A DNA stretch of 64,000 nt, from NCBI GenBank assembly GCA_031292035.1, contig JARLHX010000092.1, positions 1 to 64,000 on the forward strand. Direction: 5' to 3'. Under the pieces are notes generated by a model, which was given only the letters and a program-made list of their open reading frames with translations, made no database searches and was not told the origin of the DNA. Below are positions 35,146-44,253 of the stretch, in pieces. The translations under genes and the position numbers were made by a program. The stretch's first letter is position 1; every line of letters begins with the position of its first letter. This DNA is from Negativicutes bacterium. Lineage in GTDB: Bacteria > Bacillota_C > Negativicutes > Sporomusales_B > JARLHX01.

Positions 35146-36552
35146 ATGAGTATACAATTGGTTATCGTTATCGCTTATATCATTGTTTTATTTGCGATCA
35201 GCATTTATGTGAAACGGCGGGCGGCGAGCAGTACCGGCTTTTTATTCGCCGGACGCAAGCTGACTACCCTGCTGGTGGCCACCAATATTGCCGGTACGGC
35301 GATTGGTGCGGCATCGACCATCGGGGTGGCTGAAAACGCTTTTACCTCAGGTATTGCCGCCGGCTGGTACAACGTCGCCTGGGCGGCAGGGGCGGTGCTG
35401 ATGGCGATGGTGGCGGCCGGAAAGTACCGTGAAATGAACTGCACTACCATCCCGGAGCTGTTTGAACGCTATTATGATAAAAAAGGACGGGCCATTGCCG
35501 TTTTGGGGCTGATTACCATCCAGTTGGTCATCACGTCGCTGCAGTATCTCGCCGGCGGCGCCATCTTGTCGTCGCTTTTGCCCAATATTTTTTCTTTTGA
35601 AGGCGGCATGATCACCAGCGCGATTGTCTTTATCGGTACTACCATCATCGGCGGCCTGTGGTCGTCAGGTCTTTCGAATATTCTCAGCGTGACCCTCATA
35701 TATGTAGGTGTGTTGATCAGTACGGTAACCATCGTATCCAATCAGGGCGGGATTAACGCCATTGCGGCCTCGCTGCCGACAGGGGTCGACTGGTTCGGAC
35801 CGGTGGGCGGACTCGGCCTGGCGACGGTCATCGGCTGGTTCGCGGTTATGATGACCCAGACCATTTCCGCTCAGGGACCGGTGCAGGTGGCCTGCTCGGC
35901 GGTGAACGCCAAGGCGGCGCGGAACGGCTTTTTGTGGGGGGCGCTGCTGATCTTTCCGGTCGGCTTTTTGTGCGCTATTATGGGGGTGGCGGCCCGGGCG
36001 GCTCATCCTGGCATCAAGGCGACCATGGCTCTGCCGCAGATGATTATGGGCCTCGACCCGGTAGTGTCCGGTCTGACGCTGGCGGCGCTGTGGGCGGCCG
36101 ATGTTTCTACCGCCTGCCATATTTTGCTGGGAGCGGGCACGCTATTTTCCCAGGATGTGTATAAACGGTTCATTAATCCGTCAATCAGCGATGCCCGCTA
36201 TACCCTCATGAACCGTTTGGCGATACTGGGTCTGGGGATTGTGACCTTGTGGCTGGCCTTCAACGCAGTCGGTATTGTCAGGACGATGCTGATCGGCCTC
36301 AGTCTGACCACTGCTTTTACCCTGGTCTTTTTGTTTACGATGTTTGCGCCGCGCTTTTGCCGTCGTAACTCGGCCTTTTATACCACCCTGGCCGGGATGG
36401 TGACTCTGTTTGCCTGGCAGATGTTCCCGGCGGTCCAGGTCTTCGCTCATCCCATCTATATGGAGTGGCTGGTATGCCTGGTGGCCTTCTTTGCCGTCGC
36501 TGTGGTGGATAAGGAAGCCATTGCCGTTCCAGCGCCTTCTGGAGAAAGGTGA
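35146..36552 (+). CDS. Sodium:solute symporter (SSS family)
   Basis: A 468-residue transporter with about 13 hydrophobic helices. FLFAGRKLTTLLVATNIAGT near the start and the AGGAILSSLLPN and LAALWAADVSTACHILLGAG regions fit the SSS family, which couples uptake of organic solutes such as amino acids, sugars or carboxylates to Na+. The precise substrate is not evident. GGGAGAGAGG lies ahead of the ATG. The following alpha/beta hydrolase begins 46 bases later and may share the transcript. Confidence 0.88.
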   Translation: MSIQLVIVIAYIIVLFAISIYVKRRAASSTGFLFAGRKLTTLLVATNIAGTAIGAASTIGVAENAFTSGIAAGWYNVAWAAGAVLMAMVAAGKYREMNCTTIPELFERYYDKKGRAIAVLGLITIQLVITSLQYLAGGAILSSLLPNIFSFEGGMITSAIVFIGTTIIGGLWSSGLSNILSVTLIYVGVLISTVTIVSNQGGINAIAASLPTGVDWFGPVGGLGLATVIGWFAVMMTQTISAQGPVQVACSAVNAKAARNGFLWGALLIFPVGFLCAIMGVAARAAHPGIKATMALPQMIMGLDPVVSGLTLAALWAADVSTACHILLGAGTLFSQDVYKRFINPSISDARYTLMNRLAILGLGIVTLWLAFNAVGIVRTMLIGLSLTTAFTLVFLFTMFAPRFCRRNSAFYTTLAGMVTLFAWQMFPAVQVFAHPIYMEWLVCLVAFFAVAVVDKEAIAVPAPSGER

Positions 36553-36598
36553 GGGCATCGATCGCTGGTGATGAATTGACGGGAGGGAAAAGAAGGAA

Positions 36599-37480
36599 AT
36601 GGCTCAGGGAAGCGACTCTCTTTTCGCGCCGGAAAATATCAAACGGCTTGGACTGCCGATGTTTATATTTTTGAAATGTTTAGCGGCCGTTTTCGGCTGC
36701 TTTATTTTCCTGATGCTATTGTTGTACTTCTACCAGGATAATCTGCTTTTTTCGCCGCGGCGGGTTTCCGAGCAGCAGCTGCAGCATATCGCAGTGCTGG
36801 GAAACCGGGTGGAAACAATCAGCCTCAGGATGCAGGACGGAACGATGCTCAGCGGCTGGCTGGTAAAGAACAGCGGCGCCGATCAGCATAAACTGGTGAT
36901 CTACTATGGCGGCAACGGCGATGAATTGTCGCGGATGGTGGACTCCGCCAAACGGTTTGGCGACTGGTCGGTTGCCCTGATCAACTATCGCGGCTACGGT
37001 TTGAGCGAGGGGAGCCCGAGTGAAAAGCATCTTTGCAGTGATGCCCTTGAAGTATATGATTATTTTTCGCAAAGGCAAGATGTAGACAATTCACGGATCA
37101 TGCTGATGGGGCGAAGTCTCGGGACCGGGGTCGCCGCCTATGTGGCTGCCAATCGCAGTCCGGTCGCGGTCGTTCTTGTGTCGCCGTACGACAGTATGGT
37201 GAGTGTCGCCCAAAAACATTATCCGCTGGTTCCTGTCGATTGGCTCTTAAAACATCGTTTCGAGTCTGCCAGGGAGGCCCCGGCGATCAAGGTGCCGTTA
37301 TTGATGGTGGCTACACCGGATGATGATGTCGTACCCTATGAGCTTTCTAAACGGCTGGCCCGAATGTGGGGCGGCCCTGTAACGATTCAGGAGATAAAAG
37401 GCGCGACTCATAACTCGATCTACTCCAAAGAGGAAGTATGGGCCGGAGTTGGCCGGTTTTTGCAAACAATGGGTCAATAG
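36599..37480 (+). CDS. Membrane-anchored alpha/beta hydrolase
   Basis: A 293-residue protein with one N-terminal membrane helix (about residues 21-45) and an alpha/beta hydrolase domain. The nucleophile Ser173 sits in GRSLGTG, a likely acid in ATPDDDVVP and the His in KGATHNS. INYRGYGLSEG is the family's oxyanion/strand region. This plan resembles the YfhR/Bem46 group of serine hydrolases of unknown substrate. The ATG at 36599 has AAGGAA directly before it and GGGAGGG further up; the inner Met21 is a possible alternative start. Confidence 0.82.
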   Translation: MAQGSDSLFAPENIKRLGLPMFIFLKCLAAVFGCFIFLMLLLYFYQDNLLFSPRRVSEQQLQHIAVLGNRVETISLRMQDGTMLSGWLVKNSGADQHKLVIYYGGNGDELSRMVDSAKRFGDWSVALINYRGYGLSEGSPSEKHLCSDALEVYDYFSQRQDVDNSRIMLMGRSLGTGVAAYVAANRSPVAVVLVSPYDSMVSVAQKHYPLVPVDWLLKHRFESAREAPAIKVPLLMVATPDDDVVPYELSKRLARMWGGPVTIQEIKGATHNSIYSKEEVWAGVGRFLQTMGQ

Positions 37481-37583
37481 CTTGCTGGTTGTATAAAATC
37501 GGCGGCGACGCCGGATACTCAATAACGATGATTCATGGTACAATTTGGCTGAAGAGAATAACGATTGCTGAGGTGATGACGTG

Positions 37584-38594
37584 ATGAAGTGGAACTGGAC
37601 TTATGGTTATCTGGCGGTGCTGGGCGGATTTGTGGTGCTCTTATTCTGGTTGGCCACCAAGCTGGCCATCGTCCTGTTTGTCGCCTTTTTACTGACCTTG
37701 CTTCTTAAGCCGCTGGTGGACAAGCTCCAGACGCGAATCAGCCGGGGCTGGGCTTCGCTGGTGGCCCTGGCGGCTTTTCTCGGCGTCTTTTTGTTGTTTT
37801 TCCGTTGGGTGCTGCAGGCTATTTTGCCAGGGTTCGCCCAGGTTGCCAAAAAGCTTCCCGCCTATGTTAATCCAGAGACGGTGAACACGCTGACCGAGAG
37901 GCTCAATCTGCCGCCGGAATTTGCCGCCTATGTGCATGGAGCCATCAATCAGGCTGCCGGTTTTGCGGTGGAGGGACTGAAGGAAGCTGTTTATCCGTTG
38001 CTGCATGCCATGTCCGGCGCGGTGGAGCTGATCGGGGTACCCTTTTTGGTTTTCTATTTTCTAAAGGACGGCCTGAAACTGCGCTGCGCCCTGTTCAGCT
38101 TCGCGCCGGAGGTCGAGCAGCAGCGCCTCTGCGCCATCGGCGACGATGTGGCCCAGGTGCTGAGCGGGTACATCCGGGGCCAGTTGTCGGTCTGTCTATT
38201 TTCGGGGGTGGCGGGGTTCCTCTTTTTTGTGGTCATGGGGCTGCCTTTTCCGGCGGTATTTGCCGCACTGGGAGCTTTCGCCGAGTTTATTCCGGTGGTC
38301 GGTCCGGTGGTGGTGGCGACTCTGGCAGTCAGTCTGGGCTTGGTCCAATCGACAGCCACTGCTCTTCAGATCGCTGTTTTTTACATCGTAATGCTCAAAA
38401 TCAATCACAATATTGTTTCTCCCAAACTGATCGGCAAAGCGGTCAATCTCCACCCGGTGGTCATCATGATCGGGCTGCTGTTTTTCGGCCACCTGTTCGG
38501 CGTGCTGGGCATGATCATGGCGACGCCGACCCTGGCCGTCGTCCGGGTGCTGGCACTGGAAATTCATGCATTTTCGCTGTCCTGCAAGCTCTGA
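37584..38594 (+). CDS. AI-2E family transporter-like membrane protein
   Basis: A 336-residue protein with about eight membrane helices and the family pattern LVDKLQTRISRGWASL, FYFLKDG, the SGYIRGQL segment, and FAEFIPVVGPVV followed by KLIGKAVNLHP near the end. Members have been linked to autoinducer-2 export or to Na+/H+ exchange, so the true substrate is open. GAGGTG lies eight bases before the ATG at 37584; a GTG three bases earlier is possible. It stands alone. Confidence 0.9.
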   Translation: MKWNWTYGYLAVLGGFVVLLFWLATKLAIVLFVAFLLTLLLKPLVDKLQTRISRGWASLVALAAFLGVFLLFFRWVLQAILPGFAQVAKKLPAYVNPETVNTLTERLNLPPEFAAYVHGAINQAAGFAVEGLKEAVYPLLHAMSGAVELIGVPFLVFYFLKDGLKLRCALFSFAPEVEQQRLCAIGDDVAQVLSGYIRGQLSVCLFSGVAGFLFFVVMGLPFPAVFAALGAFAEFIPVVGPVVVATLAVSLGLVQSTATALQIAVFYIVMLKINHNIVSPKLIGKAVNLHPVVIMIGLLFFGHLFGVLGMIMATPTLAVVRVLALEIHAFSLSCKL

Positions 38595-38679
38595 TAATGC
38601 GGTAGGGAATTTTTTTAGAATACCATCTTCTTTTGCGGCAAATACTATGGTTGGATGAACTGCTTTGGGAGGGATGGCT

Positions 38680-38820
38680 GTGGCCAAACGACTGATGCCC
38701 GGCAATTTTTCCAGCATACCGATGGCAACGCTGATCGCCGCCACTTTGGACGTCGATCCGGAGGATGAGGTCCGGGACGATGCAGCCGAAGCGGTGGACC
38801 AACCGCCCACGGCCGAGTAG
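38680..38820 (+). CDS. Small acidic protein (46 residues)
   Basis: A short frame starting at GTG with GGGAGG seven bases ahead; an in-frame ATG at 38674 touches the binding site and would add two residues. The product has a short hydrophobic start and an acidic tail (DVDPEDEVRDDAAEAVDQ). It lies between the AI-2E gene and a bidirectional terminator. I recognise no family, and a 46-residue frame can arise by chance, so this rests on the binding site and terminator. Confidence 0.45.
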   Translation: MAKRLMPGNFSSIPMATLIAATLDVDPEDEVRDDAAEAVDQPPTAE

Positions 38821-38848
38821 CCTGGGGTGGGTTTGTGGACTTAAATAC

Positions 38849-38881
38849 AAAAGCCGTTCTCTTTAATGAGAACGGCTTTTG
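38849..38881. terminator. Bidirectional terminator
   Basis: AAAAGCCGTTCTC and GAGAACGGCTTTT form a 13-pair stem with a six-base loop between convergent genes; T4 follows on plus and the minus strand is equally suited. Confidence 0.9.
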
Positions 38882-38891
38882 TTGCTCTAGA

Positions 38892-39890
38892 TTACAGATT
38901 GGCGATGATGGCGGCGGTGAATTGGCTGGTGGTGGCTTTGCCGCCGAGGTCGGGGGTGAGAGCTTTGCCGCTTTGCAGGACGGCGTCGAGGGCGGCGCGG
39001 ATGCGTATTGCAACAGCCATTTCGCCGATGTGCTCCAGCAGCAACAGGCCGGACAGCAGCAGGGCAGAGGGGTTGGCGACGTTTTTACCGGCAATGTCGG
39101 GGGCGGTGCCGTGGACGGCTTCGAAGATGGCGCAGTCGGTGCCAATGTTGGCGCCGGGGACAACACCGAGACCGCCCACCAGGCCAGCGCAGAGGTCGGA
39201 AATAATGTCGCCGTAAAGGTTGGGGGCGACCAGTACGTCGTATTTACCGGGATTGACAACCAGCTGCATGCAAAGATTGTCAACAATGACTTCGTCGTAA
39301 GTGATGGCAGGGTAAGCTTTGGCCACCTCGCGGGCACAGGTCAGGAAGAGTCCGTCAGATAATTTCATGATGTTGGCCTTGTGTACTGCCGTGACTTTGC
39401 CGCGGCCGTGCCGGGCGGCATAGGCGAAGGCGGCTTCAGCGATGCGGGTGGAGGCCTCACGGGTGATGATTTTGATCGATTCGGCGGCATGGCTGCCGAC
39501 CCGGTGTTCTACCCCGGCGTAAAGATCCTCGGTGTTTTCCCGGAAGATGACCAGGTCAATGTTTTCAAACCGGGTCTTCACCGCCGGCAGTGACTTGACC
39601 GGACGCAGGTTGCAGTAAAGGTCAAAGGTTTTTCGCAGGGTGACGTTGATACTGCGGTAGCCTTCGCCGATCTGGGTCGTCAGGGGTCCTTTCAGGGCCA
39701 GTTTGGTGTTTCGAATGCTTTCGAGGGTGCGGGGCGGCAGGGGATCGCCGCAGCTTTTCAGCCCGCCTTCGCCGGCGGTACATAGTTCCCAGTCGAGCGG
39801 CGCCTGGGCGGCGGCAAAAATCTCTTGGACAGCGGCGGCGATCTCCGGGCCGATGCCGTCCCCGGGGATCAAAGTGACTGTGCGGCTCAT
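38892..39890 (-). CDS. NAD-type isocitrate dehydrogenase
   Basis: A 332-residue enzyme of the isocitrate/isopropylmalate dehydrogenase family. LIPGDGIGPEI opens it, SINVTLRK and FENIDLVIFRENTEDLY are the substrate-binding segments typical of the NAD-linked isocitrate dehydrogenases, and NLYGDIISDLCAGLVGGLG and HGTAPDIAGK are conserved for the cofactor side. It converts isocitrate to 2-oxoglutarate and CO2. Isopropylmalate dehydrogenase is less likely because no leu genes adjoin it and the substrate segment has Ser-x-Asn. AAGAGGCGAG precedes the ATG. Confidence 0.9.
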   Translation of the reverse strand: MSRTVTLIPGDGIGPEIAAAVQEIFAAAQAPLDWELCTAGEGGLKSCGDPLPPRTLESIRNTKLALKGPLTTQIGEGYRSINVTLRKTFDLYCNLRPVKSLPAVKTRFENIDLVIFRENTEDLYAGVEHRVGSHAAESIKIITREASTRIAEAAFAYAARHGRGKVTAVHKANIMKLSDGLFLTCAREVAKAYPAITYDEVIVDNLCMQLVVNPGKYDVLVAPNLYGDIISDLCAGLVGGLGVVPGANIGTDCAIFEAVHGTAPDIAGKNVANPSALLLSGLLLLEHIGEMAVAIRIRAALDAVLQSGKALTPDLGGKATTSQFTAAIIANL

Positions 39891-40051
39891 GCTCTCGCCT
39901 CTTTCTTACTTGATTTGCATTATTATGCAGTTTGAATGCGGGTTTTGGAAATAACCTGGTGCATAGGAAATTTTTCTGAACAGAGATTCATGAAGATATA
40001 ATGTGCAGGAGAAGATGGTGTTTCTTAGTTGTTGGTTATTAGATTAGCGGA

Positions 40052-40069
40052 TTGGCATTCGAATGTCAA
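40052..40069. promoter_or_regulatory. 18-bp near-perfect palindrome, likely operator
   Basis: TTGGCATTCGAATGTCAA is its own reverse complement except for one pair of positions. It is placed in the divergent intergenic region and has the form of a dimeric repressor site; the protein is not identified. Confidence 0.5.
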
Positions 40070-40084
40070 GATAAACGTATACAA

Positions 40085-40134
40085 TAATACATAAATACAA
40101 TGTATTATTTATGTATAGAATATACATTGTAAAA
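40085..40134. repeat. Nested A/T inverted repeats
   Basis: ATACATAAATA is followed eight bases later by its complement TATTTATGTAT, and TACAATGTAT about 20 bases later by ATACATTGTA. The two repeats interlock, which would suit several copies of one regulator or an easily melted site. Confidence 0.5.
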
Positions 40135-40293
40135 AATTAGGACCTTGTTTTCAATTGCGGTAATGTTTACAATTTTTACACATTTCGCTATGATCTGAAA
40201 GGATTTGCGACCGGCGAACAGAAGTAGAATAGTCATGTATAGGCGAAAAATGGCGATTTTATGAGGTTGGGTGAATGACGAGGGGAAGATAGA

Positions 40294-42252
40294 ATGCTGT
40301 GTGAAGGTAGGCAAAAGAGCAGCGAAAAAACGCTGCGGCAACAAAATGAATATCTGGCACTGCTCCACCAGACGGCGCTGAGTTTGGTCAACCAACTGGA
40401 TCTGGATGCGGTGTTGAACCGGATTGTGATTAGCGCTGCCAGGCTGGTGGGCACGCCCAATGGATGCATTTTCCTGCTGGACAAGGATAAGGGGATATTT
40501 ATCAGGACTCACGGCGTCGGAGTCTATGAACACGATATCGGAGCCACGAGAACCCTGGAAGAGGGCTTGATCGGCATTGTATATAAGACTGCGGCGCCGG
40601 CGCAAGTTGGACAATATTCCGGCTGGCAGAAGCGGGTTTTGTCCCCGATTGTGGATCAAATTCACGCCATGCTGCAGGTGCCGCTGAAATCGGGCCAACA
40701 GGTCGTCGGCGCGATTGGTTTGGCTTATCTGGAGGACGGCGAGACCTTCGGTGAAGAGGAGGTCGAAATCTTGAGCCGATTCGCCGAACTGGCGTCGATT
40801 GCGCTGGAGAACGCCCGTCTGCACACCGCCCAGCAAGCCGAACTGGCCGAACGCCAGAAGGCGGAAGAGGCTTTGATTAGTAGTGAGGCCAACAACAAGG
40901 CCCTCTTGGCAGCCGTACCGGATACCATTTTCCGCTTTAACCGCCAGGGGGTGCTGCTGGATTTCCGCCTGGGGCGGGAACCGGTGTCCTGGATACTTCC
41001 GGCAGCCGGCGGCAGCAGCATCAGCGCCGTCATGTCGCCGCAAATGGCCCAGAATATCCTGCGGCACGCTTTGCTGGCCGAGCAGTCTGGCGGTATAATG
41101 GAGTTTGAATACAGTGTCGGCGATGGAACGGCCTGGGAGGTGCGGATCGGGACCAGCGGTCGGGGTGAATTTCTGGCCATTGTGCGCAATGTCACCGAAC
41201 GCCGGGAAATGCAGAGCCGCCTGGAGTATCTGAGTATGCATGACGCTCTCACCGGGCTTTTCAACCGCTACCGCTTTGAGCAGGAAATGTTCCGGTTGAG
41301 CAAGGGCGGCGGACGGGCCGGGATGATCATCTGCGATGTGGATGGACTGAAATTTATTAACGATTCGCTGGGCCATGAGGCCGGCGATGCCTTGCTCAAG
41401 ACTACGGGGACGATTTTGCGGGAGGTTTTCGCCGCAGAGGATATTGCAGCCCGGGTGGGGGGCGATGAATTCGCTATTCTCCTGCCCAACCGGTCGCATA
41501 GCGAAGTGGAGCAAGACTGCCGCCGGCTGCAAAAATCGGTCGACAGCCATAACCGGGAGAATCCCGGCCTGCCGCTCAGCATTTCCATCGGTTTCGCCGC
41601 CAGTTCGGAGGAGCTGGCAGAGATGAGTTCGCTGTACAAAGAGGCTGACAATTATATGTACCGGGAGAAGCTGCACCGCAAGACCAGCATCCGCAGCTCG
41701 ATTGTCCAGGCCCTGATGAAGGCGATGGAGGTCAGGGACTATGCCACCCAGGGCCATGCGCAAAGGCTGGAGATTTTGACCGTCCGGCTGGCCGCGCGGC
41801 TCAGGCTGCCAGATCACTCGATCGGCGACCTGCGGCTTTTGGCCCAATTTCATGATATCGGCAAGGTGGGGATTCCGGACCGGATTCTTTCTAAGGCCGG
41901 GCCGCTGACAGACAAAGAGCGGCTGGAGATGAGGCGGCACAGTGAGGTGGGGTTCCGACTGGCCCAGTCTATACCCGAACTGGTTCCTATTGCCGACTGG
42001 ATTTTGAAGCATCACGAATGGTGGAATGGACAAGGTTATCCGCTGGGGCTTCAGCGGCAGGAAATTCCGCTGGAATCCCGGATCATTGCTGTCGTCGATT
42101 CTTTCGATGCGATGACCAGCGACCGGCCGTACCGCAAGGCCATGAGCTTAGAAGAAGCACTCGCCGAGCTGGTGCGCTGCAGCGGGACTCAGTTTGATCC
42201 CGATATCGTGCCGCTGTTTGTCGAAATTGTGGCCGAAGACCGGACTGAGTGA
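40294..42252 (+). CDS. GAF-PAS-GGDEF-HD-GYP bifunctional c-di-GMP protein
   Basis: A 652-residue cytoplasmic protein. Domains in order: a GAF domain (about 25-185), a PAS-like domain (about 195-310), a GGDEF domain with intact GGDEF in ARVGGDEFAIL, and an HD-GYP domain with FHDIGKVGIPDR and HHEWWNGQGYP. It can in principle both make and break c-di-GMP, with the GAF and PAS parts setting the balance. The inhibitory RxxD before GGDEF is absent. Dual proteins often have only one active half; here both motifs are intact. GAGGGG lies nine bases before the ATG. Confidence 0.93.
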   Translation: MLCEGRQKSSEKTLRQQNEYLALLHQTALSLVNQLDLDAVLNRIVISAARLVGTPNGCIFLLDKDKGIFIRTHGVGVYEHDIGATRTLEEGLIGIVYKTAAPAQVGQYSGWQKRVLSPIVDQIHAMLQVPLKSGQQVVGAIGLAYLEDGETFGEEEVEILSRFAELASIALENARLHTAQQAELAERQKAEEALISSEANNKALLAAVPDTIFRFNRQGVLLDFRLGREPVSWILPAAGGSSISAVMSPQMAQNILRHALLAEQSGGIMEFEYSVGDGTAWEVRIGTSGRGEFLAIVRNVTERREMQSRLEYLSMHDALTGLFNRYRFEQEMFRLSKGGGRAGMIICDVDGLKFINDSLGHEAGDALLKTTGTILREVFAAEDIAARVGGDEFAILLPNRSHSEVEQDCRRLQKSVDSHNRENPGLPLSISIGFAASSEELAEMSSLYKEADNYMYREKLHRKTSIRSSIVQALMKAMEVRDYATQGHAQRLEILTVRLAARLRLPDHSIGDLRLLAQFHDIGKVGIPDRILSKAGPLTDKERLEMRRHSEVGFRLAQSIPELVPIADWILKHHEWWNGQGYPLGLQRQEIPLESRIIAVVDSFDAMTSDRPYRKAMSLEEALAELVRCSGTQFDPDIVPLFVEIVAEDRTE

Positions 42253-42267
42253 GAAAGGAGGGGTGAG

Positions 42268-43140
42268 ATGAAGGGCTGGGCCTATGGGCTAATCGCGGCG
42301 GCAGCTGTTTTTTGGGGCATTGTTTCGCTTTTTGTCAAAGGGTTGAGCGCGTATGGCTTTTCCGCCCTGCAGCTTGTCGCCATCCGGGCAGTGACCGGTG
42401 CCGCCATCCTCACCCTGTACCTGGCAATCACCGATCGCAGTCTGCTGCGCATTCGCCTGGCGGACGGAAAATATTTCGTCGGTACCGGCATTTTCAGCAT
42501 TGTCTTTTTCAACTGGTGTTATTTCACCGCCATTCAGGAGACTTCGGTGGCGGTGGCCGCTATTTTGCTTTATACCGCGCCGGCATTTGTCATCATCCTG
42601 GCGCGGATTTTTTTTCATGAGGCGCTGACCGGGCGAAAAATGGCGGCCTTGACCGCGACGCTAGCCGGCTGTATCCTGGTGGCGGGAGCACCGTCGGGGC
42701 TGGACGGGGCCATCGGGCTGCGCGGCCTGCTGGTCGGCCTTGGGGCCGGTGTGGGTTATGCCCTGTATAGCATTTTCGGCAAGTTTGCCCTGGCGCATTA
42801 TCGCCCCCTGACGGTGACGACCTACACATTTTTGTTCGCCGCCGCGGCCATGCTGCCGGTGAGCGGACTGTGGCAGGAACGCGAACTTTTTCTTCAGTGG
42901 CCGGTAGCGGCCTACAGCCTGGGCTTCGGTTTGCTGTCGACGGCAGCGGCCTATCTTTGCTATACGGTGGCTCTGACTTATGTGGAGCCTGGCCGGGCAT
43001 CGATTGCGGCGACGCTGGAGCCGGTGGTGGCGGCACTGGTGGGGACGCTGGTCTTTGGGCAAGGACTGACCGCCTGGCAGGTCGGCGGCATGGTCCTCAT
43101 TCTCACCGCAGTGGTCGCTGTGCAGGAGAGGAATACCTAG
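42268..43140 (+). CDS. DMT-superfamily transporter (EamA type)
   Basis: A 290-residue protein of ten hydrophobic helices in two homologous EamA halves; the first begins with AAAVFWGIVSLFVKGLSAYG, the second with LLVGLGAGVGYALYSIFGK. Members export amino acids or other metabolites; the substrate is not evident. It begins 15 bases after the GGDEF/HD-GYP gene behind AAAGGAGGGG, so they probably share a transcript, though no functional link is plain. Confidence 0.9.
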   Translation: MKGWAYGLIAAAAVFWGIVSLFVKGLSAYGFSALQLVAIRAVTGAAILTLYLAITDRSLLRIRLADGKYFVGTGIFSIVFFNWCYFTAIQETSVAVAAILLYTAPAFVIILARIFFHEALTGRKMAALTATLAGCILVAGAPSGLDGAIGLRGLLVGLGAGVGYALYSIFGKFALAHYRPLTVTTYTFLFAAAAMLPVSGLWQERELFLQWPVAAYSLGFGLLSTAAAYLCYTVALTYVEPGRASIAATLEPVVAALVGTLVFGQGLTAWQVGGMVLILTAVVAVQERNT

Positions 43141-43266
43141 TTGCGAAATAGTCTGTTTTGGTTATATAATAAAGTGGTGCGGAATGGGCCGCATCGACTA
43201 CTGGGGGCAATGGGGCTCGCGGGTTTGGCCGAGGGCTTTTTATTTTTTTATCCGGGGGTAATGTAA

Positions 43267-44148
43267 ATGGCTATTCATCATGTCTTTGTATATGGGACGC
43301 TGATGCGGGAAATGGATAATTTCCATCTGATCGCACCTTACGCCGGGGCCATCGAACCCGGGGAGACAGCAGGGGAGCTCTTTCATCTGGACTATGGGTA
43401 TCCGACCCTGGTGTCCAGTGCTGCGTCTACCGTCCAGGGGGAGCTTGTGCGGCTGAAGGATGTCGCCGCCGCCTTGCCGGTGCTGGATCATCTGGAAGGA
43501 TATCGCGGGACCGATCATCCGGATAATCTTTATGAGCGGGTGGTCTGCCAGGTGGCGACGGCGGGGGGAGAGACGGTGGAGGCCTATGTCTATCGTTTCT
43601 CCCACCCTGAACGGCTGAGTGATATCGGCATCCGGGTGAGGGGTGGCTGCTGGCGCCAATTTATGGCCGAACGGCGCGATGACGTGCCGGACCGCTATTA
43701 TTTTGCCTACGGCTCTTGCATGGAAGATGGGTACCTCGCCGCCAGCGGCTATGCGGCCGATTTTCAACGTGTGGGCCCGGCCCGGCTTGACGGCTGGCGT
43801 TTCCGGCTCAACAAGCGGCATTCGGACGGTTTTGCCACCGCTAACATCGTGCCGGCGAAGGACGGGGCGGTCTATGGCATTCTTTATCATATCACCGGCC
43901 GGGCGGAAAAAGAGTTTCTCAACTGCCGGGGCGGCTATCCGCAGCACTATTTCAAGGAATATCTTGATGTGATGGTCGGAGAGACGGTATATCCTTCGGC
44001 TGTTGTCCATGTTGCCAGACAGGAGTACATCGACGAGCATCTGCCGGTGAAGCCCGACTATGCCAGCCGGCTTCGTCGTGCAGCCGAAAATCTGCTGCCG
44101 GCCTACCGGGGCGAGTTGTTCGGCGAACTGGACCGGAGGCATGGGTGA
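43267..44148 (+). CDS. Tandem gamma-glutamylcyclotransferase-like protein
   Basis: A 293-residue protein with two domains of the GGCT/AIG2 fold. The first (about 5-115) has VYGTLM and LDHLEGYRG, where Glu77 is the catalytic residue of the family. The second (about 143-250) has YFAYGSCM, but the matching segment reads LNCRGGYP, with Gly222 where the Glu should be. The first half may thus cut gamma-glutamyl-amine-type bonds while the second is probably a non-catalytic or binding half. Substrate unknown. It lies alone behind GGGGGTAATGTAA. Confidence 0.82.
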   Translation: MAIHHVFVYGTLMREMDNFHLIAPYAGAIEPGETAGELFHLDYGYPTLVSSAASTVQGELVRLKDVAAALPVLDHLEGYRGTDHPDNLYERVVCQVATAGGETVEAYVYRFSHPERLSDIGIRVRGGCWRQFMAERRDDVPDRYYFAYGSCMEDGYLAASGYAADFQRVGPARLDGWRFRLNKRHSDGFATANIVPAKDGAVYGILYHITGRAEKEFLNCRGGYPQHYFKEYLDVMVGETVYPSAVVHVARQEYIDEHLPVKPDYASRLRRAAENLLPAYRGELFGELDRRHG

Positions 44149-44253
44149 AAAAATGACTGCTGAAGAGGGTTTTTGCGGCAGGGCAGCGAAATAGGCTGTG
44201 GCTGGATAGGCTTGGCAGACGCCGCATGAATCCGGCCAGACGGAGGGGTTATT

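Larger units (their letters stand above)
39891..40293. other. A/T-rich divergent regulatory region
   Basis: This 403-base gap separates the divergent isocitrate dehydrogenase and GGDEF/HD-GYP genes. It holds a near-perfect palindrome at 40052-40069 and nested inverted repeats at 40085-40134, listed separately. No RNA gene or small frame was seen. Confidence 0.5.

Noticed and set aside
40105..42033. 642-codon minus-strand frame
   Set aside because: It lies fully opposite the GAF-PAS-GGDEF-HD-GYP gene, has His/Gln-rich composition typical of antisense frames in G+C-rich genes and no ribosome binding site. Coding evidence is all on plus.
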